DNA from: Melieria omissa
Taxonomy: Eukaryota; Arthropoda; Insecta; Diptera; Ulidiidae
Assembly (NCBI GenBank): GCA_963971225.1
Contig: OZ020267.1
Coordinates: forward strand, 34,529,989-34,593,988
DNA length: 64,000 bases
Direction: 5' to 3'
Position numbers and translations under genes: made by a program. Below are positions 1 through 13,284 of the stretch, piece by piece. Below the pieces are notes generated by a model. The model did not search any database, was not told the DNA's origin, and was given only the letters and a program-made list of their open reading frames with translations. Each line of letters opens with the position of its first letter. Within the stretch, counting starts at the first letter, position 1.

Positions 1-1283
1 TTCTGAACACATTTTTTCATTCTTTTCACAACCAATTTTGTGCCTGCGATGCAATAATTTTTTACCCCACTGAGCTGGAAATGCATTTTTTATTAAAGAA
101 AAAATTCACACACACACACACACTCGCTCCTAAACAATTTGTCACTTTGCACTGTGCTGCCTGTTCGAATGGCTGGCTGGCCCTCCGACAGGCGTGCACA
201 CGACATAGCATATTTATCGATTTGTTTGATAAATTAATTTTCGTTGTTGTAATCCGCTGGCTGTGTTGTTGCGAAAAGTGAAGATTTGCACGAGCTGGCG
301 TTTACCTCGCGATTTTCCGTTGCCGTGTTTTCGCCTTATTCGTCGCCTTTCTTTCAGCATCGGCAATAAAATATTCAATTTTGAATTTGTAGAATGTGTA
401 GAAAAAAATTAAAACAAAAAATAAACGCGTTGTGCAAAATTCGGTTGGTATTTTGCGTTTTTTGCATGCGAACCAACTATTTCACGGAGCACTACTATTT
501 TGGCCAAGATGAGCATTAACATCGCCACCGCCACAGCCACGGCAAGAGCCATCTCCTTCATCTTCGTTGGCATTGTCGTTGTCGCTGTTGCTGTCGTCGG
601 TGTTGGTGTTGCGAGCGCGCCGCCGTGCTCGGCTGCTGCTCTCTTCGTTCGCCAGGAGCACTGGCTGGCGGATGCTGTGCCACTCACCAACCCCACCGCT
701 GCCACCCAGCCTGCCAGCCTGCTAGCGCTTTTGCGCGCTACTCAGCGGGTGGGAAGGGAGCTGTGTTTCTTTGCATTGGCCATGTGCGTGTTGGTACTGT
801 CACGAATCACCACTTTCGTTGGCGCTAGCGAGCGCAGTGTGGACGTCGTCGTTGGTGGAATGCGCGGGTGCGGTGGAGGGACGAGCGTGCGAATGTTTAT
901 GTTTGTTTTTATTTTTGCGCGCGCTAACGAAAATATTCGCTACACGCGCTTATATTCGACAAAGTCGTGTAGGAAAGAGCAGGTGGATTTGTTGACGAGA
1001 GGGCGCGTAGACGAACCAACGTACAGATTCGATGTTTCTCTATGTTCTCTGGCCCACAATGCGTAAAGAAATTTATTCACACAGTTGAGCGTAACGAACA
1101 TTTTATAAAAACACTCCACTGTGCGCGACATCTGATATTGGACAGCGTTACCAGCTGCATGCAAAATTAGTTGTTTGCTAGGCTCTTTCGTAACCGATTC
1201 AATTTAATTGAATTAGAATTGAATTGAAATGAAATGAACTAAGTTGAATTGAATTTGATTGAACCGAATTGAATTAAATTAGA
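1..1283. other. Intergenic, no supported gene
   Basis: No gene could be supported here. There is a short CA microsatellite at about 108-123. GC-richer DNA at 500-1060 has open frames on both strands, but their composition (runs of Ala/Val or Thr/Ala) comes from GCN/GTN-rich simple sequence and neither frame shows a recognisable domain or a good start context. It could equally be the 5' UTR or promoter of a gene to the left of the window. Confidence 0.5.
1199..1281. repeat. Degenerate GAATT pentamer microsatellite
   Basis: The stretch is made of imperfect copies of GAATT/GAATTGAA with single-base changes. It is a low-complexity array with no sign of coding. Confidence 0.7.
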
Positions 1284-2043
1284 TTAACCCATCGTTCGTC
1301 GCGCTAATTTTTACTAACCAAATTCGTCGCGTGGGGTCCCATAGAACCCTACATTTAAATTATAAAAATACATTAAGTTATGCAGTAAAATAATAAAGTA
1401 GTCTAATAAAAGAGAGTACCCCTGATGTACATCTATTTTGATTGACAAATATAGTTAGAGGTGATCAGCAGATCTTTTTGCTTTTAGTGCGATTTTATTT
1501 GAATGAAGTTGCTACTGTGGTCAAAAGCAATAACCGCCTAAGTCGGAAATTGCTGTTTCGAGCAATTTCGTTTTAAAATTTTAGCGCGTAGTGTGTTCGT
1601 TATGAGAATGTGAATTGGTTTAATTAATAACTTTTTTTATTCAAAAAAGTTACAAACTCCCCGATTTTACACAAACGTAGAGCACAGCCAAGGGAACGTG
1701 GTGGCATCCATAACTCAATTTTTTCTTAAGTCAACTTAAGCGGTTATTGCTTTTGACTACAGAAATTGACGTAATTTCAAAACATTATATTTTCTTTGAG
1801 CGTTTTTTCGGCGCATTTTTTCGATGTTTCTACGCATTGCGTGCACGAGATGACAAGTTGTTCGTATAGCGGCATTTTTTTACTGCGCAAATGTTTTCGT
1901 TATTGTTGGCAGACAGCAGAATGTTAGTTAGTTGGTTTTTGAAATAAATTATAAATATTTGTGGACCACCAGTGGTCCGCGCCGCCAGATAAATTAATTT
2001 GCCCGTGGACCACCGGTGGTCCACACCGGGTAGAACGTGTTAA
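1284..2043. mobile_element. Candidate TTAA-flanked MITE with sub-terminal palindromes
   Basis: TTAA is found at 1284-1287 and at 2040-2043. The inner ends read CCCATCGTTC on the left and, on the other strand, CACGTTCTACCC on the right, so the match is weak and needs a gap. Near the right end lie two GC-rich palindromes: GGACCACCAGTGGTCC at 1963-1978 and the perfect 20-mer GTGGACCACCGGTGGTCCAC at 2005-2024. Sub-terminal palindromes next to TTAA ends also occur in the other MITEs of this window, which is the main reason for the call. Pairing of the left boundary is uncertain. Confidence 0.35.
1515..1762. mobile_element. Short inverted-repeat element (MITE-like, 248 bp)
   Basis: The left arm starting at 1515 (core GTCAAAAGCAATAACCGC, then CTAAGT) is matched in reverse complement by the arm ending at 1762. 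The arms are about 28 bp with two or three mismatches. The interior is AT-rich and non-coding. No clear target-site duplication was found, so the exact ends are open. It lies inside the larger candidate element at 1284-2043. Confidence 0.6.
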
Positions 2044-4309
2044 ACTACTTTATTATTATACTATGAAGTTTTAATTGTAAAAAAGATTCAAAAAGTTGAA
2101 AAACAAACATAAAATCAACATTTATTGGTCAAATTAGAACAATTTTTACTCTGCACACTCCTTGTAGACTGTTTTGTTTCGCTCGAAACATCCGGCATTC
2201 TTTCGAATAATCTATGCGATATTTCTTGAAAGTGCCATAATGGCTCTAAAAGTAGGCGATATATATACATCAGCAAATGTTCGTTCGGTGTGGCCTATTC
2301 TAAGAGTCCGGCAGTTACGAATCGCATTATCGCCACAGTAATAAACCGTTGCTTGGGGCGAAAAAACACCTTAAAAAATTTAAAACTAATTTTTCAAACA
2401 GTAATACAATAACTGATAGAAAACACATAGAACATGTTTAAAATAGCGTATTATGAAGCTATAGGCTGATACGTAAATTAATTTGTAGAAGCTGATGAAA
2501 TTTAAATTTTCTTGAACATGAAAGGCTTGTTTTGCCCCACGCGATGGATGGCGGGTTAAATGGGTTGACAAAAACCAAATAAATAAGTTCAGTGACGTTC
2601 TTTTTTAAGCATTCATTCATTCGTACGAAACTAATACTCTAAAGATAAGAAAAGTTAATAATTTAATTACTACGATTTTACATGAAAGCTGCTGTTAAAT
2701 CCCTTACAAAATACAAGTTGCTCTATTTGATTGCCCGGTATACTTGAAACATGTTGCCAGCAACACTTTGTTCAATGCAGCATAATAAATGTTCATATTT
2801 TCGCAGCAAAATTCGACGTTTTAAAATGAAATCGAAATAAAAATACATACGTAGTATTATACAAATTTTAAACGTCAAAATTTTCACATCGAGTACATAA
2901 ATATTGCTGATAAAATATTTAAGCTAAGGATTTAAATGTAAATTAATAATAAATAATTTTGTAATAACTGTGCCATCGCCAATTGCAATGTTAATAATAA
3001 AAATAAAATATACTCAAAATTGAATACGTTGACAAATTGACTGTCAAGAAATAAATATTTTTTGATGTAGCAACGCCGTTGCGTTGCAAAAAATACTAAA
3101 CACAGCTCGCTGCAATAGCGTTGTCTCAGTCTGACCCACGATGACTGCGTAAGTCCACAACAAAAACAAAAACCAAATTGAAAAGAGACCCGTCAACTGA
3201 AAAGTACAAGTCCGGAGCGAAGAAAGTCATAAAATTGTAAAGGCTACGTTGAAAATTGCCAAAAAATTATATTTTGCATGCCGAACACAGTGAAGCGGAT
3301 GAATAACAAGAATTGGATACACTAAACGCAAAACAGTAAGTGGACAATATGGAATTTGCTAAAACAAGCCGCAAACTGGTGACGGCAGCGCCTGACCAAG
3401 AAGCTTTTGTGGGTAGAGCCAGTTCGTACGTGGTGACGAGTATTGGTACGAAAACGGGGCACTGCGAGCAAATGTGTGCCCGGATTTTGAGGCACGATCA
3501 AAGATCAACAAAAAGGGGGCAACAAAGTGTGTGCCCAATTTTTCACCTGTTTTCCGTACAATTGCAGGTTTGAAATAGAACAAAAACAGCGCAGCCTGCT
3601 CTGAAAACGTTTTGCATTGTTTTGATAGGCGCTTTTTGCGAAACTCGCACTTACTCCCAAAAAGAGCGACGACGACGCGGTTTGCATTATTTATTGGAAT
3701 GCCACGAAACGTCACTGAGGCGCGGAACGCAGTACTGGTTGACTGAGTGGCTTACCTTCATTGGGGGTCGTAGTCGGCATGCGTGTCAGTGGAACTGCCA
3801 CGGTGTGAGCGCATTCGTCTTCATATGGTGAAATGTTGAGGCAGGTTTTCGGCTGGATAAATGAATGCAGTTTCGTTTCTTACTGTGCGCTGTTGTTGTT
3901 GCTAATGTGAGATTGGGCTGCAGCTACTTCCTGCTACTGTTGTGCGCGCGTCGAACGCCTGTCCATGTATTGTACTAAGACTCAGAAGGTCAAAGATTTA
4001 TCAGTGGCCTTCGCTTCTGTGGCTGATGATAAGCATTTTGCTTCGGTCGCTTCGAGAGTCTTGTTTTCATTTCACTAAAAACAAATGCATTTTTATTTCG
4101 ATTCAAAGTTCGTTGGTGCCTATCTAATGGCTGTCCATTTCATTGACGTAATACCACCGATTATTTTCGATTTAAAAATATCGAAACTGGTTTGGCCGTG
4201 TTCACTACTGAAAGTTATTACAAAGAAACGACTTGTTTAGTGCTTGTAAAGGTAAACCAACAGTGGGCCCGATTGGCTATTTCCTTTACTTAAGGGGTTA
4301 CACTACTAA
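2044..4309. other. Intergenic, no supported gene
   Basis: The DNA is AT-rich. At 3100-3330 there is a purine-rich, 5'-UTR-like stretch that ends in ACA followed by GTAAGT (donor at about 3333), which could be a non-coding first exon on the + strand, but no acceptor can be paired to it. Short open frames at 3340-3830 on both strands overlap each other and match nothing recognised. Confidence 0.4.
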
Positions 4310-5038
4310 AGTAAGTTCAGGTAATGTGATATGGTTGGGTAATGAAATATTGGCTTATTTCACAAATACGTTGTCCTTATTCAAAATTAACCTTTTTAAA
4401 ACATCATAGCAACCAAAAAAATCGTGATGCATGATTTGGGATGTGTTTGCTTAGATAGTTTTCAGTCAGTGTGATGAAGTGCTTTCAATAGTGCTTGCGC
4501 AAGTTTTTGGTTATAAAGTTTGTAAGCCCAGAAGGTAAAAAAAAAATATTATTATTATTATTAATTAAATTAATTATTTTTAATTACTTAAATCAGTGAT
4601 ATCAATGATGAGTTTGCAAGGTACGCTCTTCTTAACAAAACTATTTTTTTATTGTTTTTTTTTTTTTGCAAAAACTTAATTTCGGGTTATCACATTACCA
4701 AAGGTCGGGTAATGTGATATAGTACATCACAGTACCCGAACTTATGACAGCAGTACTATTTGTATACAGATATGTATATATACTCTATTTTATAATATTT
4801 GTGTAGAATAATCTCAAAAATTTTTTATGGTTACGTTTCAGATAAAAAAATTCATGAAATATTTCTCGATAAAAATTTGTAACCCTTGGTTAACCCCGTC
4901 AGATTATGATTTTCCAAACAAAAATGAGAAACACGTCTGTAATTATTTTTGATTTGGAGTATTTTCACCAAGTTTAAGGCAAAGAGTGTCGGGAATCGCC
5001 GTAAAATAAACAGGTATATCATATTACCCGAACTTACT
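4310..5038. mobile_element. Inverted-repeat element (MITE-like, about 730 bp)
   Basis: The left end reads AGTAAGTTCAGGTAATGTGA from 4310. The right end, read on the other strand from 5038, is AGTAAGTTCGGGTAATATGA, giving 23 bp arms with two mismatches. Extra partial copies of the GGTAATGTGATAT motif lie in both orientations inside, at about 4684-4742. No long open frame is present. A target-site duplication could not be fixed, so the superfamily is unassigned. Confidence 0.6.
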
Positions 5039-7424
5039 CTGCGTTCTCTAAGGTAGTACGTTTTTTGATTTGATGGACACTTTTTTTGTTGCAAACAACA
5101 ACATTTTTTGTTTTCATACTTTTCCATAGTCGCGAAATAAATCGTAAAATTTAGAGATTGCTTTCCCCGGTAGAGTAAAGAGTAACCGCTTAGGTAAAAG
5201 GTTGTTTAGTAAAGATTGTATGGCAAGATAAACTCGGAATGAAGTCAATAATCTGAATATCAAGACGGGATTAATTTATTTTTAATTTTTATGGGTTATG
5301 GGTTTTACAAATTTAAAGTCCAAATTTCAGTAGTAATTTTTTAATTGCGTCTTTTTTCATGATTTATAATTAATTTTTCATTTTTCTGTATATTTGATTA
5401 TCTTATTCCGTCAAAAATTGTTTATTCATTTTTAATGACTTTGCGAACAAATTTTTTTATCTTAAATATATGCAGTATCTACAGTTTTAAAGATACTCAT
5501 TTATATTTAAATTTAACTAAACAATTTTTAATTACATAAGAAGAAGGCATGTGAAAACTTTTTAATATATTTTTGTAGGTATATTAATTTTTGCAATCGT
5601 TGTGTTTTATTATTTCAATTTTGCCAATTTCTTTTATCTTTATAAGCTTTTATGCACCACTTCGCTCTTTTAGTTGTCGCTGCTTTCGAAGCAATTTTCT
5701 TCTGCCCTCTAACCACGTTTGAGTTTCTCATTTCGCAGTGCTAAGTTGTTGTCATTCGCTTTAGCAAATTTGCTGACCGCTGCATCATGTGAAGGTATTT
5801 GTTTATTTACTAATTTCACTTCTGAATTGTCTAGTAAAACGTTTAATGTTGCGCTGATCATTAAATTCCTGAGCAGCTCTGCAGCAAAATCGCTCGTAGC
5901 ATTCAGCACACACATTACGCGTTTGTGTTTTTAATTTTATTTTCATTCTGTAGTTTTCTCTTCTAGAACGGTGACTAATATCCCGGCCACCACCACCACC
6001 CGCCGATCTCTGTGCACAGTTTGGCCGCATTTTCCGCAGACTTTTATGAATATTTTTATAAATTTTGCACATTTTGGCGCTCTCGCTCGGCCACATCTTG
6101 GCGCTAACAACTAATTGTATAACATTTACATAATATAGTCCATTATTACACAGCCGCCTAGGGGCCTCGGGCGCAACACAAACCACCAACCAACTGACCT
6201 CACCGAGCTCCGCGCTCCCCTGTGTATGGTTGCCGCCGTCGCTTTTGACTGTGACCTTTAAACTGTTTAAAGCACATGTGTGCGTGCGTGTATATGTGTG
6301 TGTGCATTCCTCCGCTCTTTTACTCTTTTCATATACATTGTTGTTATTTATGATTATTTTAGTTTGAGATTTTGTTGCTGCTGCCTAATTTATATTTCGA
6401 TAATGAAAATATTTTATTTTCATATTTCACCCAAATCGCGTCCGGGGAGCAGCTGTTGGCTCTCGCTGTTGTGTCGCTCGCGCGCCACTTTCACACCTTA
6501 GCGTTGTCTTTTCGCTGTGTTGGCTATCTTTGCGTCTATATCTGTGTTCGCCATTGGGAGACAGTCGATCGCCGATCGTCGTTTGATTTAATACGGTCGC
6601 CGCTTCAATTAGGGGAACATGTGCGGTGATCAGTTTTTAAGTCTAAGGTGAATTGTTGTGTGCAGTGTTTATTTCGTTCGGTGAGCTAATCCAGTGGAGA
6701 ATACTTCATATTCATGAAATTGTTGAATATTTTCGTTTTAATTTATATTTGTTTTGGAGTTGTCGTTGCCACGTACTCGTGGCCTGTTGGGCAACGCGGC
6801 GTTGATTGTAAATTTCAGTTGTGCGGTTATCTAGAAGTGTAGAAAATGAAACTGATTGTCTGCTGTGCGATAACTGCTTTGTGATTGTTCCGAGTTGATA
6901 TATGATTCAGCTTCACTACTGCGATTCTGCAAAGAACATTCGTCAGGGGTTGCTGGTCCGTTACGGTTTCGGTGTCGAAAAGAGTTTCTAGTATTTTGAA
7001 TTGTTGTAAATGCGCGTTGAACATTATTCAAGCGAATAATTATTGGACATTGTGGTGGCTCAATTTTTGTTAGTGCGTTGAACCAAAAGTCGCATGTCTT
7101 TCGTTCAAATTCGGTACCAACAGAAATGTTAGTTTTGTTAGTTCCATCAACTTTAAAATTTCGTGAAGAGGGTCTTTGTCAAGCCCTGGAACCTGAAATT
7201 TCCCCCTTCCCCTGCTTCCCTCAGTCCGTTATTAAAAAGTCAATTTCGCCTTAAATTTACAATGCTTTTTATTGCAATCGTATCTGAACGTATTCACACA
7301 CATGCAATGCCTATCATACGAGTCTTCGCTAAAGCTGTTTCGCCACACTAACAACTAAAGAAAATGTTAATACATTTTTGGATAAGTTTCTCTACAAAAC
7401 TAAGAGTCGAGCCACCAGCGGGCG
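5039..7424. other. Intergenic, no supported gene
   Basis: The left part is AT-rich. From about 5950 to 7100 base composition is more balanced and the text resembles fly promoter or 5' UTR sequence (TG-rich runs at 6280-6300). No frame gives a recognisable protein, and no core promoter with both an initiator and a downstream element was convincing. It lies downstream of Wsck, which is transcribed leftward. Confidence 0.4.
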
Positions 7425-9995
7425 CTAGTTGTGCAATTCCAGCAGTGGCATGTAGTATGGCAGTGTATCGAGCACATTGTTGCCGGGCGCTTCGGGCATC
7501 CGATCAAAGCAGAGTGCATGCCGCGGCGACGTCATCAGCTGACGCACATTGTAGGCAATGTCCTCGAAGGTGATGCGATCGCTGGGCTCCAGCTGCCAGC
7601 AGTTGAGCAACAGCTGGTACAGGTCCTGGAACACGTACGCCGGCTGTGAGGGCCGCGAGCCGCTCTTGATTGCATCCAGCAGTTGCTGCGTGTTTGTGAT
7701 GTTGGCGTACAGTGTGCCGCCCAGCGTGCAGCATTCCCAGGCAACGCAGGCGAACGACCAGATATCCGATTTGGTGGAGTAGTGCTGGTAACGCAGTACC
7801 TCCGGTGCGAGCCAGCGCGTTATGTCGATTTTCTTCTGATTGCTGGCATACGCAATGGGACCAAATAGCGACACCTTCAGCTTTGCCTCGGCCGTTACGA
7901 AAATGGTGTGCGAGCAGAGCTGCCGGTGCACCACCTTGCGAGCGCTCAGATACTCCAGTGCGCTGGCAATTTCATAGATCCACTGCAACACCAGCTCCTC
8001 GGAGAGCGCAGTGATGCGCTGCATGGGCGCTGAGCTCGGCACGCGTCTGCTTTCGATCAGGCGCCGCTTGAGGCTCACTGTCTGGTGCTCGAATACAAAA
8101 TAGAACCAGTCAGGGCTGGCAGAAACACCATAGAAGTTGAGTATGTGGTCGTGTCGCTGCAGCTTGTTGAGATTGCTGAAGTCGTGCAGCAGGTGCGCCT
8201 GATCCTTGCCGGAGAGATCGTCGAGCGCCAGCACGTGCAGCTGGCAATCAGCGCTGGCCTCCGGCAGCGCAGTGGAAATGAACTTGCCGGTGATCACCTC
8301 GCCATAGCGGCCGTCTGCAATGACATCATTGACGTTCATGCGCAATGCGCTTCTAGGCAGCCGCTTTGTTGCGTCCAGCCCGTTGACCAACACATCAAGC
8401 TGCTGGCGAAAGTTCTCCGCAACCGGCAGGTCGGCCTCCACTACGAAGCCATTGTTCTCGCGGTCTATGATGGGCTGCTGCATGGTCATTTCGTGGGCGT
8501 TGCGGTTTGCGCTGCCGCGTGCCTGGCAGGTCTTGTAGCGCAGATAGAAGTACGTGATCAGACTGAGCACCAGGCAGGTGCCGAATATGCCGCACGTCAC
8601 GGTCAATGCAATGATTGACTCGCGTCCCGAGTCGAAGTTGGCGTAGGTGAAGTTGTCCATGGTGACGGTGTGCTGATCGTGCGAGCTGCGCGTATACAGT
8701 GTCTTCGTGTTGCCATTCAAGGTGCTCACCTACGGTGGAAGAAAGGGAAATAGAGTATGTTTCTTAGAGGGCAAATGCGCTGCGCGATTTCTTACCACAC
8801 CCAGACTGATGTGTATGTCCGATTCCTTGTTGTCCAGCGCCATGTTGACGTATGGCCCGTAGCGTTTGCCATCGCCTACGACGAAGCGACGTGTGCGATT
8901 AGCTTCCGCACCGGCATAGTCCAGCTCGGCTGCTATGTAGTACGGCAGCCCATCGTCCTGGGCCTTCTGCCAGCTGCCGAGCAGCGTTGTATCAAACGAC
9001 TGACTCAGCGATTCGTCTACTCGCTCGACAATAACCAGCACTTTGGTGATGGGTCCGTTGTCGTTGCGTATGCGTGGTATTTCCACCGTAGTTGTTGCAT
9101 CGGTAGTGCTGAGCACTCGGGGCTGCGCGGGCGCCGGACTGGGCACTCCCACTTGCGTGCTGCCCAGCAGCGAGGCGTTGCCGCACACCGCCTCGCCGCA
9201 CATGGCCGCCACAGTGATGTTGTACTCCGTGGCCGGATGGAGGTCGGTTATCTCGAACCGAGTTTCCGTGTTCTGCACAATGAACTCGGGCTGCGGAAAG
9301 AACGGCAGCGAGGAATAGGTCCGGTGCACCTGTGTGCGAATGAGGAAGTTGCTTATTTGCTGCTTGGCCGTTGGAGCCGTTTCTACGCCTGCGATGTAGA
9401 TTTTGTGCGGCGGCTCGTGCGCCTCCCAGGTAACGGTGATGCTGTTCTCGGTAGCGTTGCTCACCTTGAGATGGTTGGGTGCCGGCTGCTTGGCCAGCAT
9501 GGTGGAGTAGTAGCTGTGCACGCCCACGCCGCCGCAGTATTGTGACTTGTTCGCCAAGCAGCGCGTGTTGCAGAGTAGCTCGTCCTGTCGCTCTGCAGCG
9601 ACAACATTGTTCGAGCAGAAACAGCGCTCGGCCGACAATATGGCGTAGCTGAATGTCTGATGTTCGCAGATCTCGACGCAGGTCTGCGGCATCTTGGCGT
9701 AGACGGACTCCTTGAGCAGATCGGTGCGGGCCGTGTAGCAGCCCACATAGTAATAGGAGGCTTCGGCGGACGCTGGTTCAATTTGTGACGTCTGCGGCTG
9801 TGACTGTGACTGTGTTTGTGCTGCTGCTGCGTCAATCGCACTCACCAGCAACAGCAACAGCAGCGGCGCGAGCAGCATTGGCTGTAAGCGTAAAACTCCA
9901 AGTGCGAGTGGTTCTGTGCGGCTTGGGCGGTGGCCGGAGTGTGCTCGCTTCTTTTGCTGACAATCGGGCGGCCGCTGCTCGTCCGTGGCTGCCAT
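7425..9995 (-). CDS. Wsck: WSC-domain receptor pseudokinase (Wsck)
   Basis: Single-pass membrane protein of about 834 aa, close to the remembered fly length of about 790. Two coding exons: 9995-8796 and 8729-7425, with a 66 bp GT-AG intron. The start at 9995 is the first ATG, but an internal Met at residue 40 opens an ideal signal peptide (MLLAPLLLLLLVSAIDA), so it may be the real start. Order: WSC domain at about 82-170 (Cys-rich, opening YYYVGCYT), fibronectin III repeat(s), transmembrane helix at about 439-463, kinase-like domain at about 535-810. The catalytic residues are degenerate: the VAIK Lys is not visible (VLALDD), HRD reads HRQ at about 668, and DFG reads LFG at about 688. It therefore looks like a pseudokinase that signals by scaffolding. 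It is divergent from atl, 3.3 kb away. Ligand unknown. Confidence 0.9.
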
Positions 9996-12900
9996 GACTG
10001 CAATTCTGCACAATCCAATCCAATCTAATTAAATATTCAACCGTGAATGAGGCGCAGCGTCCGATTGGAATCGGTAGTGCGCAACCTTCTGTGGGACCCC
10101 CTTTGTTGAATTGTTGCCGTTTGTATTGTTGTTTTTTCTTTCAACTAGTGACACTAATTAAATCCACGTTCTTTTTTCGTTTTTCCGTTGCTCAGTTCCA
10201 CTTTTCAGTTGGCTATTCGAAAATTAGAATTTTCACAGCACCATCGCATTTGTAATGCGCTCACGCAGTCGAGGCTTCTTTATCGCTTAGAATTAAGCCA
10301 GGCAGACAGACAGCGCAATCAGGTTGACTAAGCGCTCGTTTGTTCGCGCAGTCATCCCCCACCTAGTATTGCTTCATTGTGCTGGCCACACCGCACCGCT
10401 ACCGGTGGCTATTGTCGTTACTGTCTCGTATTTCTGTTTATGTACCGCGACTGGCTTGTAGCGGCTATTGACGGAAAAGAGATGAACCCAGTTACGTTAG
10501 GGTGCCCAAGTAAGCGTTGCGAGCGCGACTGCTGGTGTTCAGCCGTTCGTCGGGCGTATATTTTACCTGTTTGCACTGCAGCCCGGCTTAACATTGTATT
10601 GCCGCATCGCGTAAGCCGTCAATTAAAGCAGCAAAGCAACACGTTAACTTCGCTCAGGGCCAGCAGCGCTCTCTTCAAGTCTTCAAGCGCGACTCTAGTT
10701 GGGAGCAATCGGCTTGAGATCCGGTTACTTTTGCCATCATATGCCTTAAATGTTTAAGCTGAAGTGGAAATTGGAGCGAAATGTGAAGGAATCCCGAAAA
10801 ATTCTATCGAATTGAAGAAGTGTGAAAAAGTTAGTTAATATATAAAACTGGTTTTGTATGTAGATTCTATGTTAAAAAATATTGGAAGAGTTTCTCGCTA
10901 AGAATTTCGAACTGTTATACGCACTTACCATCATTATATAATTATTGCTTATATTATATTAATGTTAAAATAATGTTTTATTGTATATAATTTCTTGAAT
11001 TGTATCAAATTTGTATAATGAAATTAGTACTAATGCTTAAATTAATCTAAATCTTTAATAGGAGCTTTTCGATGCAGTAATCTCAATGACTTAATACTTG
11101 TTAATGCTTTTTGAATTTGTTGCTTTGATTTTTAAAGTTTACTTTATGTTTTTAACATATTTTTGTAATATTCTATTTTTGTGTATTTTTTTTTTCTTAA
11201 GACAAATGTCTTCCTTTCAAGTTATTTGTTTCAATTCTAAACAATACAATTGTGCACAAATTACAACCATTAAAATTATGGATACAAATTGTTATGTCTA
11301 TCCAATCACTTCATTCTGACATCTTAAATTAATGGCACAATTACTCTCAGCATTAGTTTTAACCGTTAATTGGCACACAGTTTTAATGTTCCGCACGAAA
11401 ATATAATTTTGTTCTCTTGAAACATTCACATACAATGCCTACATACTGACTTACCTAAGTGTATCGCTTACTCGCTGCGATTTATTGACATCACTGGGCA
11501 ACGTAACCCAACCGTGCGGCCTGAGGTCGCCACACCATAAGCCACTGTCAAATAAGCAAGTTAACCATTGTAAAATCGAATGGATCGACAACGATGCGAT
11601 CATTTCAGATTTGAACGAGACAACTGGCCGCGTATGTGTGCACACATGCACACACTCATAGAGATGCGCGCGCGTGTGTATGTGTGTGAATCGCACTGGC
11701 AGCCGCAGCGCTGGCACTTCACATCATAATTTCATTGTTCATTGACAGAGTGGCTGGCTTCCCGACCATTCGTGTGTGTGGTGCAGTAACCAATTAATTT
11801 AATTGAATCCCGGACTTGCCGAAAAAACACGGGAACCTACTCGTACAAGTGAATTTAGTCGCTGTGCAAGCAGCACATATTGTGGCTCTTGTTGTTTTTG
11901 TTAAAGGTATTGTTGTGTTTTTGAAGTATATGCAACGCACATTGCGAATCGTGAATGTGAGAGCTTTCGTATATTTGTCTTGAGCGTTTTTAATAGCGTT
12001 TGGAAACGCATTGTTTGCAAATTGTTGTATTGTTTTAATGGTTGATTTGAGTGCGGTGAGCAGTGGCGCAAAGGCACAGCGGCGGCGAGCGGAAGCAATA
12101 AAAATAGAACGCAATTTGAAACAAAAAAATTGGTATGACTTAATAGTATTCGTCACTGGGCTGCAAAGTCCATAACTGAGTTCTTTTCGAAAACTTGATG
12201 TAATTGACATCTGCAATTAACAAAAGCACGATCGCAAACAGGATCTGTTATATACATGTGTACCTATATATCAGTGCTATATAACATGTTTGTTGGTGTG
12301 ATTCAAGTTGCTAGTGTGTGCCTGTGGAAATGTGTTCTTTAACGCCTTAATCATCAATTCGACACAGTGGTAAAATTTGAAATTCTATCATACAAATATA
12401 GAAACAAAAGTCAGAAATTGTACATCACACATCACTAAATTTTGTTGTTTATTTATTTTTTCGAATAATGTTGATAAAATACTTTAATGCAAAAGTATTT
12501 GTTTACTTCTCAAAGTGCTTAAATTTCTCACATGTCAGCGTCACACATTCGACCACTGTAGATTTGTCATGTTGGCAGCGCATCCTGGTGCGTTGTCATG
12601 TCTGCATGTTATGCCGTTGGCTCCTATGACGAATGCAAGCTACCTAAAAAATGTATTTTTAAATTCTAATAATTGCAAAACGAACCAGCATCGCTGTACA
12701 TTACGTTCAAAAATTATGTTTTTCTTGTCTCTTTCGCTTTTAGTTCATGTATTTTTGCTTTAGTTTCGGCTGTGTGCAAGTACTGTCGGCTTTTTGTCCT
12801 ATTTTGATGATGCTCGCGCACACGTAATAAGCGGCGCAGCTTGTGGTGTCTCTTGCCAAAAAATATTCTCCTTAGCTGGCAGAGCAGTGTGCAGCTGCTG

Positions 12901-13284
12901 AGATTCTGGGCGCGTTGCTGCGTAAAATCGATTGATGATATTTCCAATATAAATATTTTCAATATTTCTATATTCTACACTCGCACAGCTGAGCATTCCA
13001 TGTAAGGATGTGTAACTTTCTATTCAAAGTTAATTGTGTTAGTGGAAATCGGACAGAACAATTTTAATTGGGCGCTCTGTGGCAACACCCGTTTTCGCTG
13101 CAACACTTGCCAACTAAATAATGGCCAAGTGCAGCTGCACTTTTGAAATATTTCTTCAGCTTTAAGCAATATTTACATTGACATTTATCATCGCTGTTTC
13201 TTGTGCCTTTTCAGAGCAAATCCACCAGCCAACCAGCCAGAACAGAATCAACAATAATCGAGCTAATATTGAACGAGAGAAGGC
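9996..13284. other. Wsck-atl intergenic region
   Basis: This is the shared upstream region of the divergent genes Wsck and atl. An acceptor (TTTTCAG) ending at 13214, followed by a purine-rich leader, shows that atl has at least one upstream non-coding exon, which was not located. A short TG-rich run lies at about 11650-11690. Scattered open frames are short, AT-rich and match nothing recognised. Confidence 0.5.

Noticed and set aside
500..1066. 188-codon open frame on the + strand, with an antisense frame at 409-705
   Set aside because: Both strands are open because of simple GCN/GTN sequence. The + frame's first codon is not ATG, there is no homology, and it may be UTR of a gene outside the window.
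2150..2345. Possible transposase C-terminus (Cys residues on the minus strand)
   Set aside because: Only two or three cysteines, frames broken, and no catalytic motif nearby. The similarity was too weak to keep.
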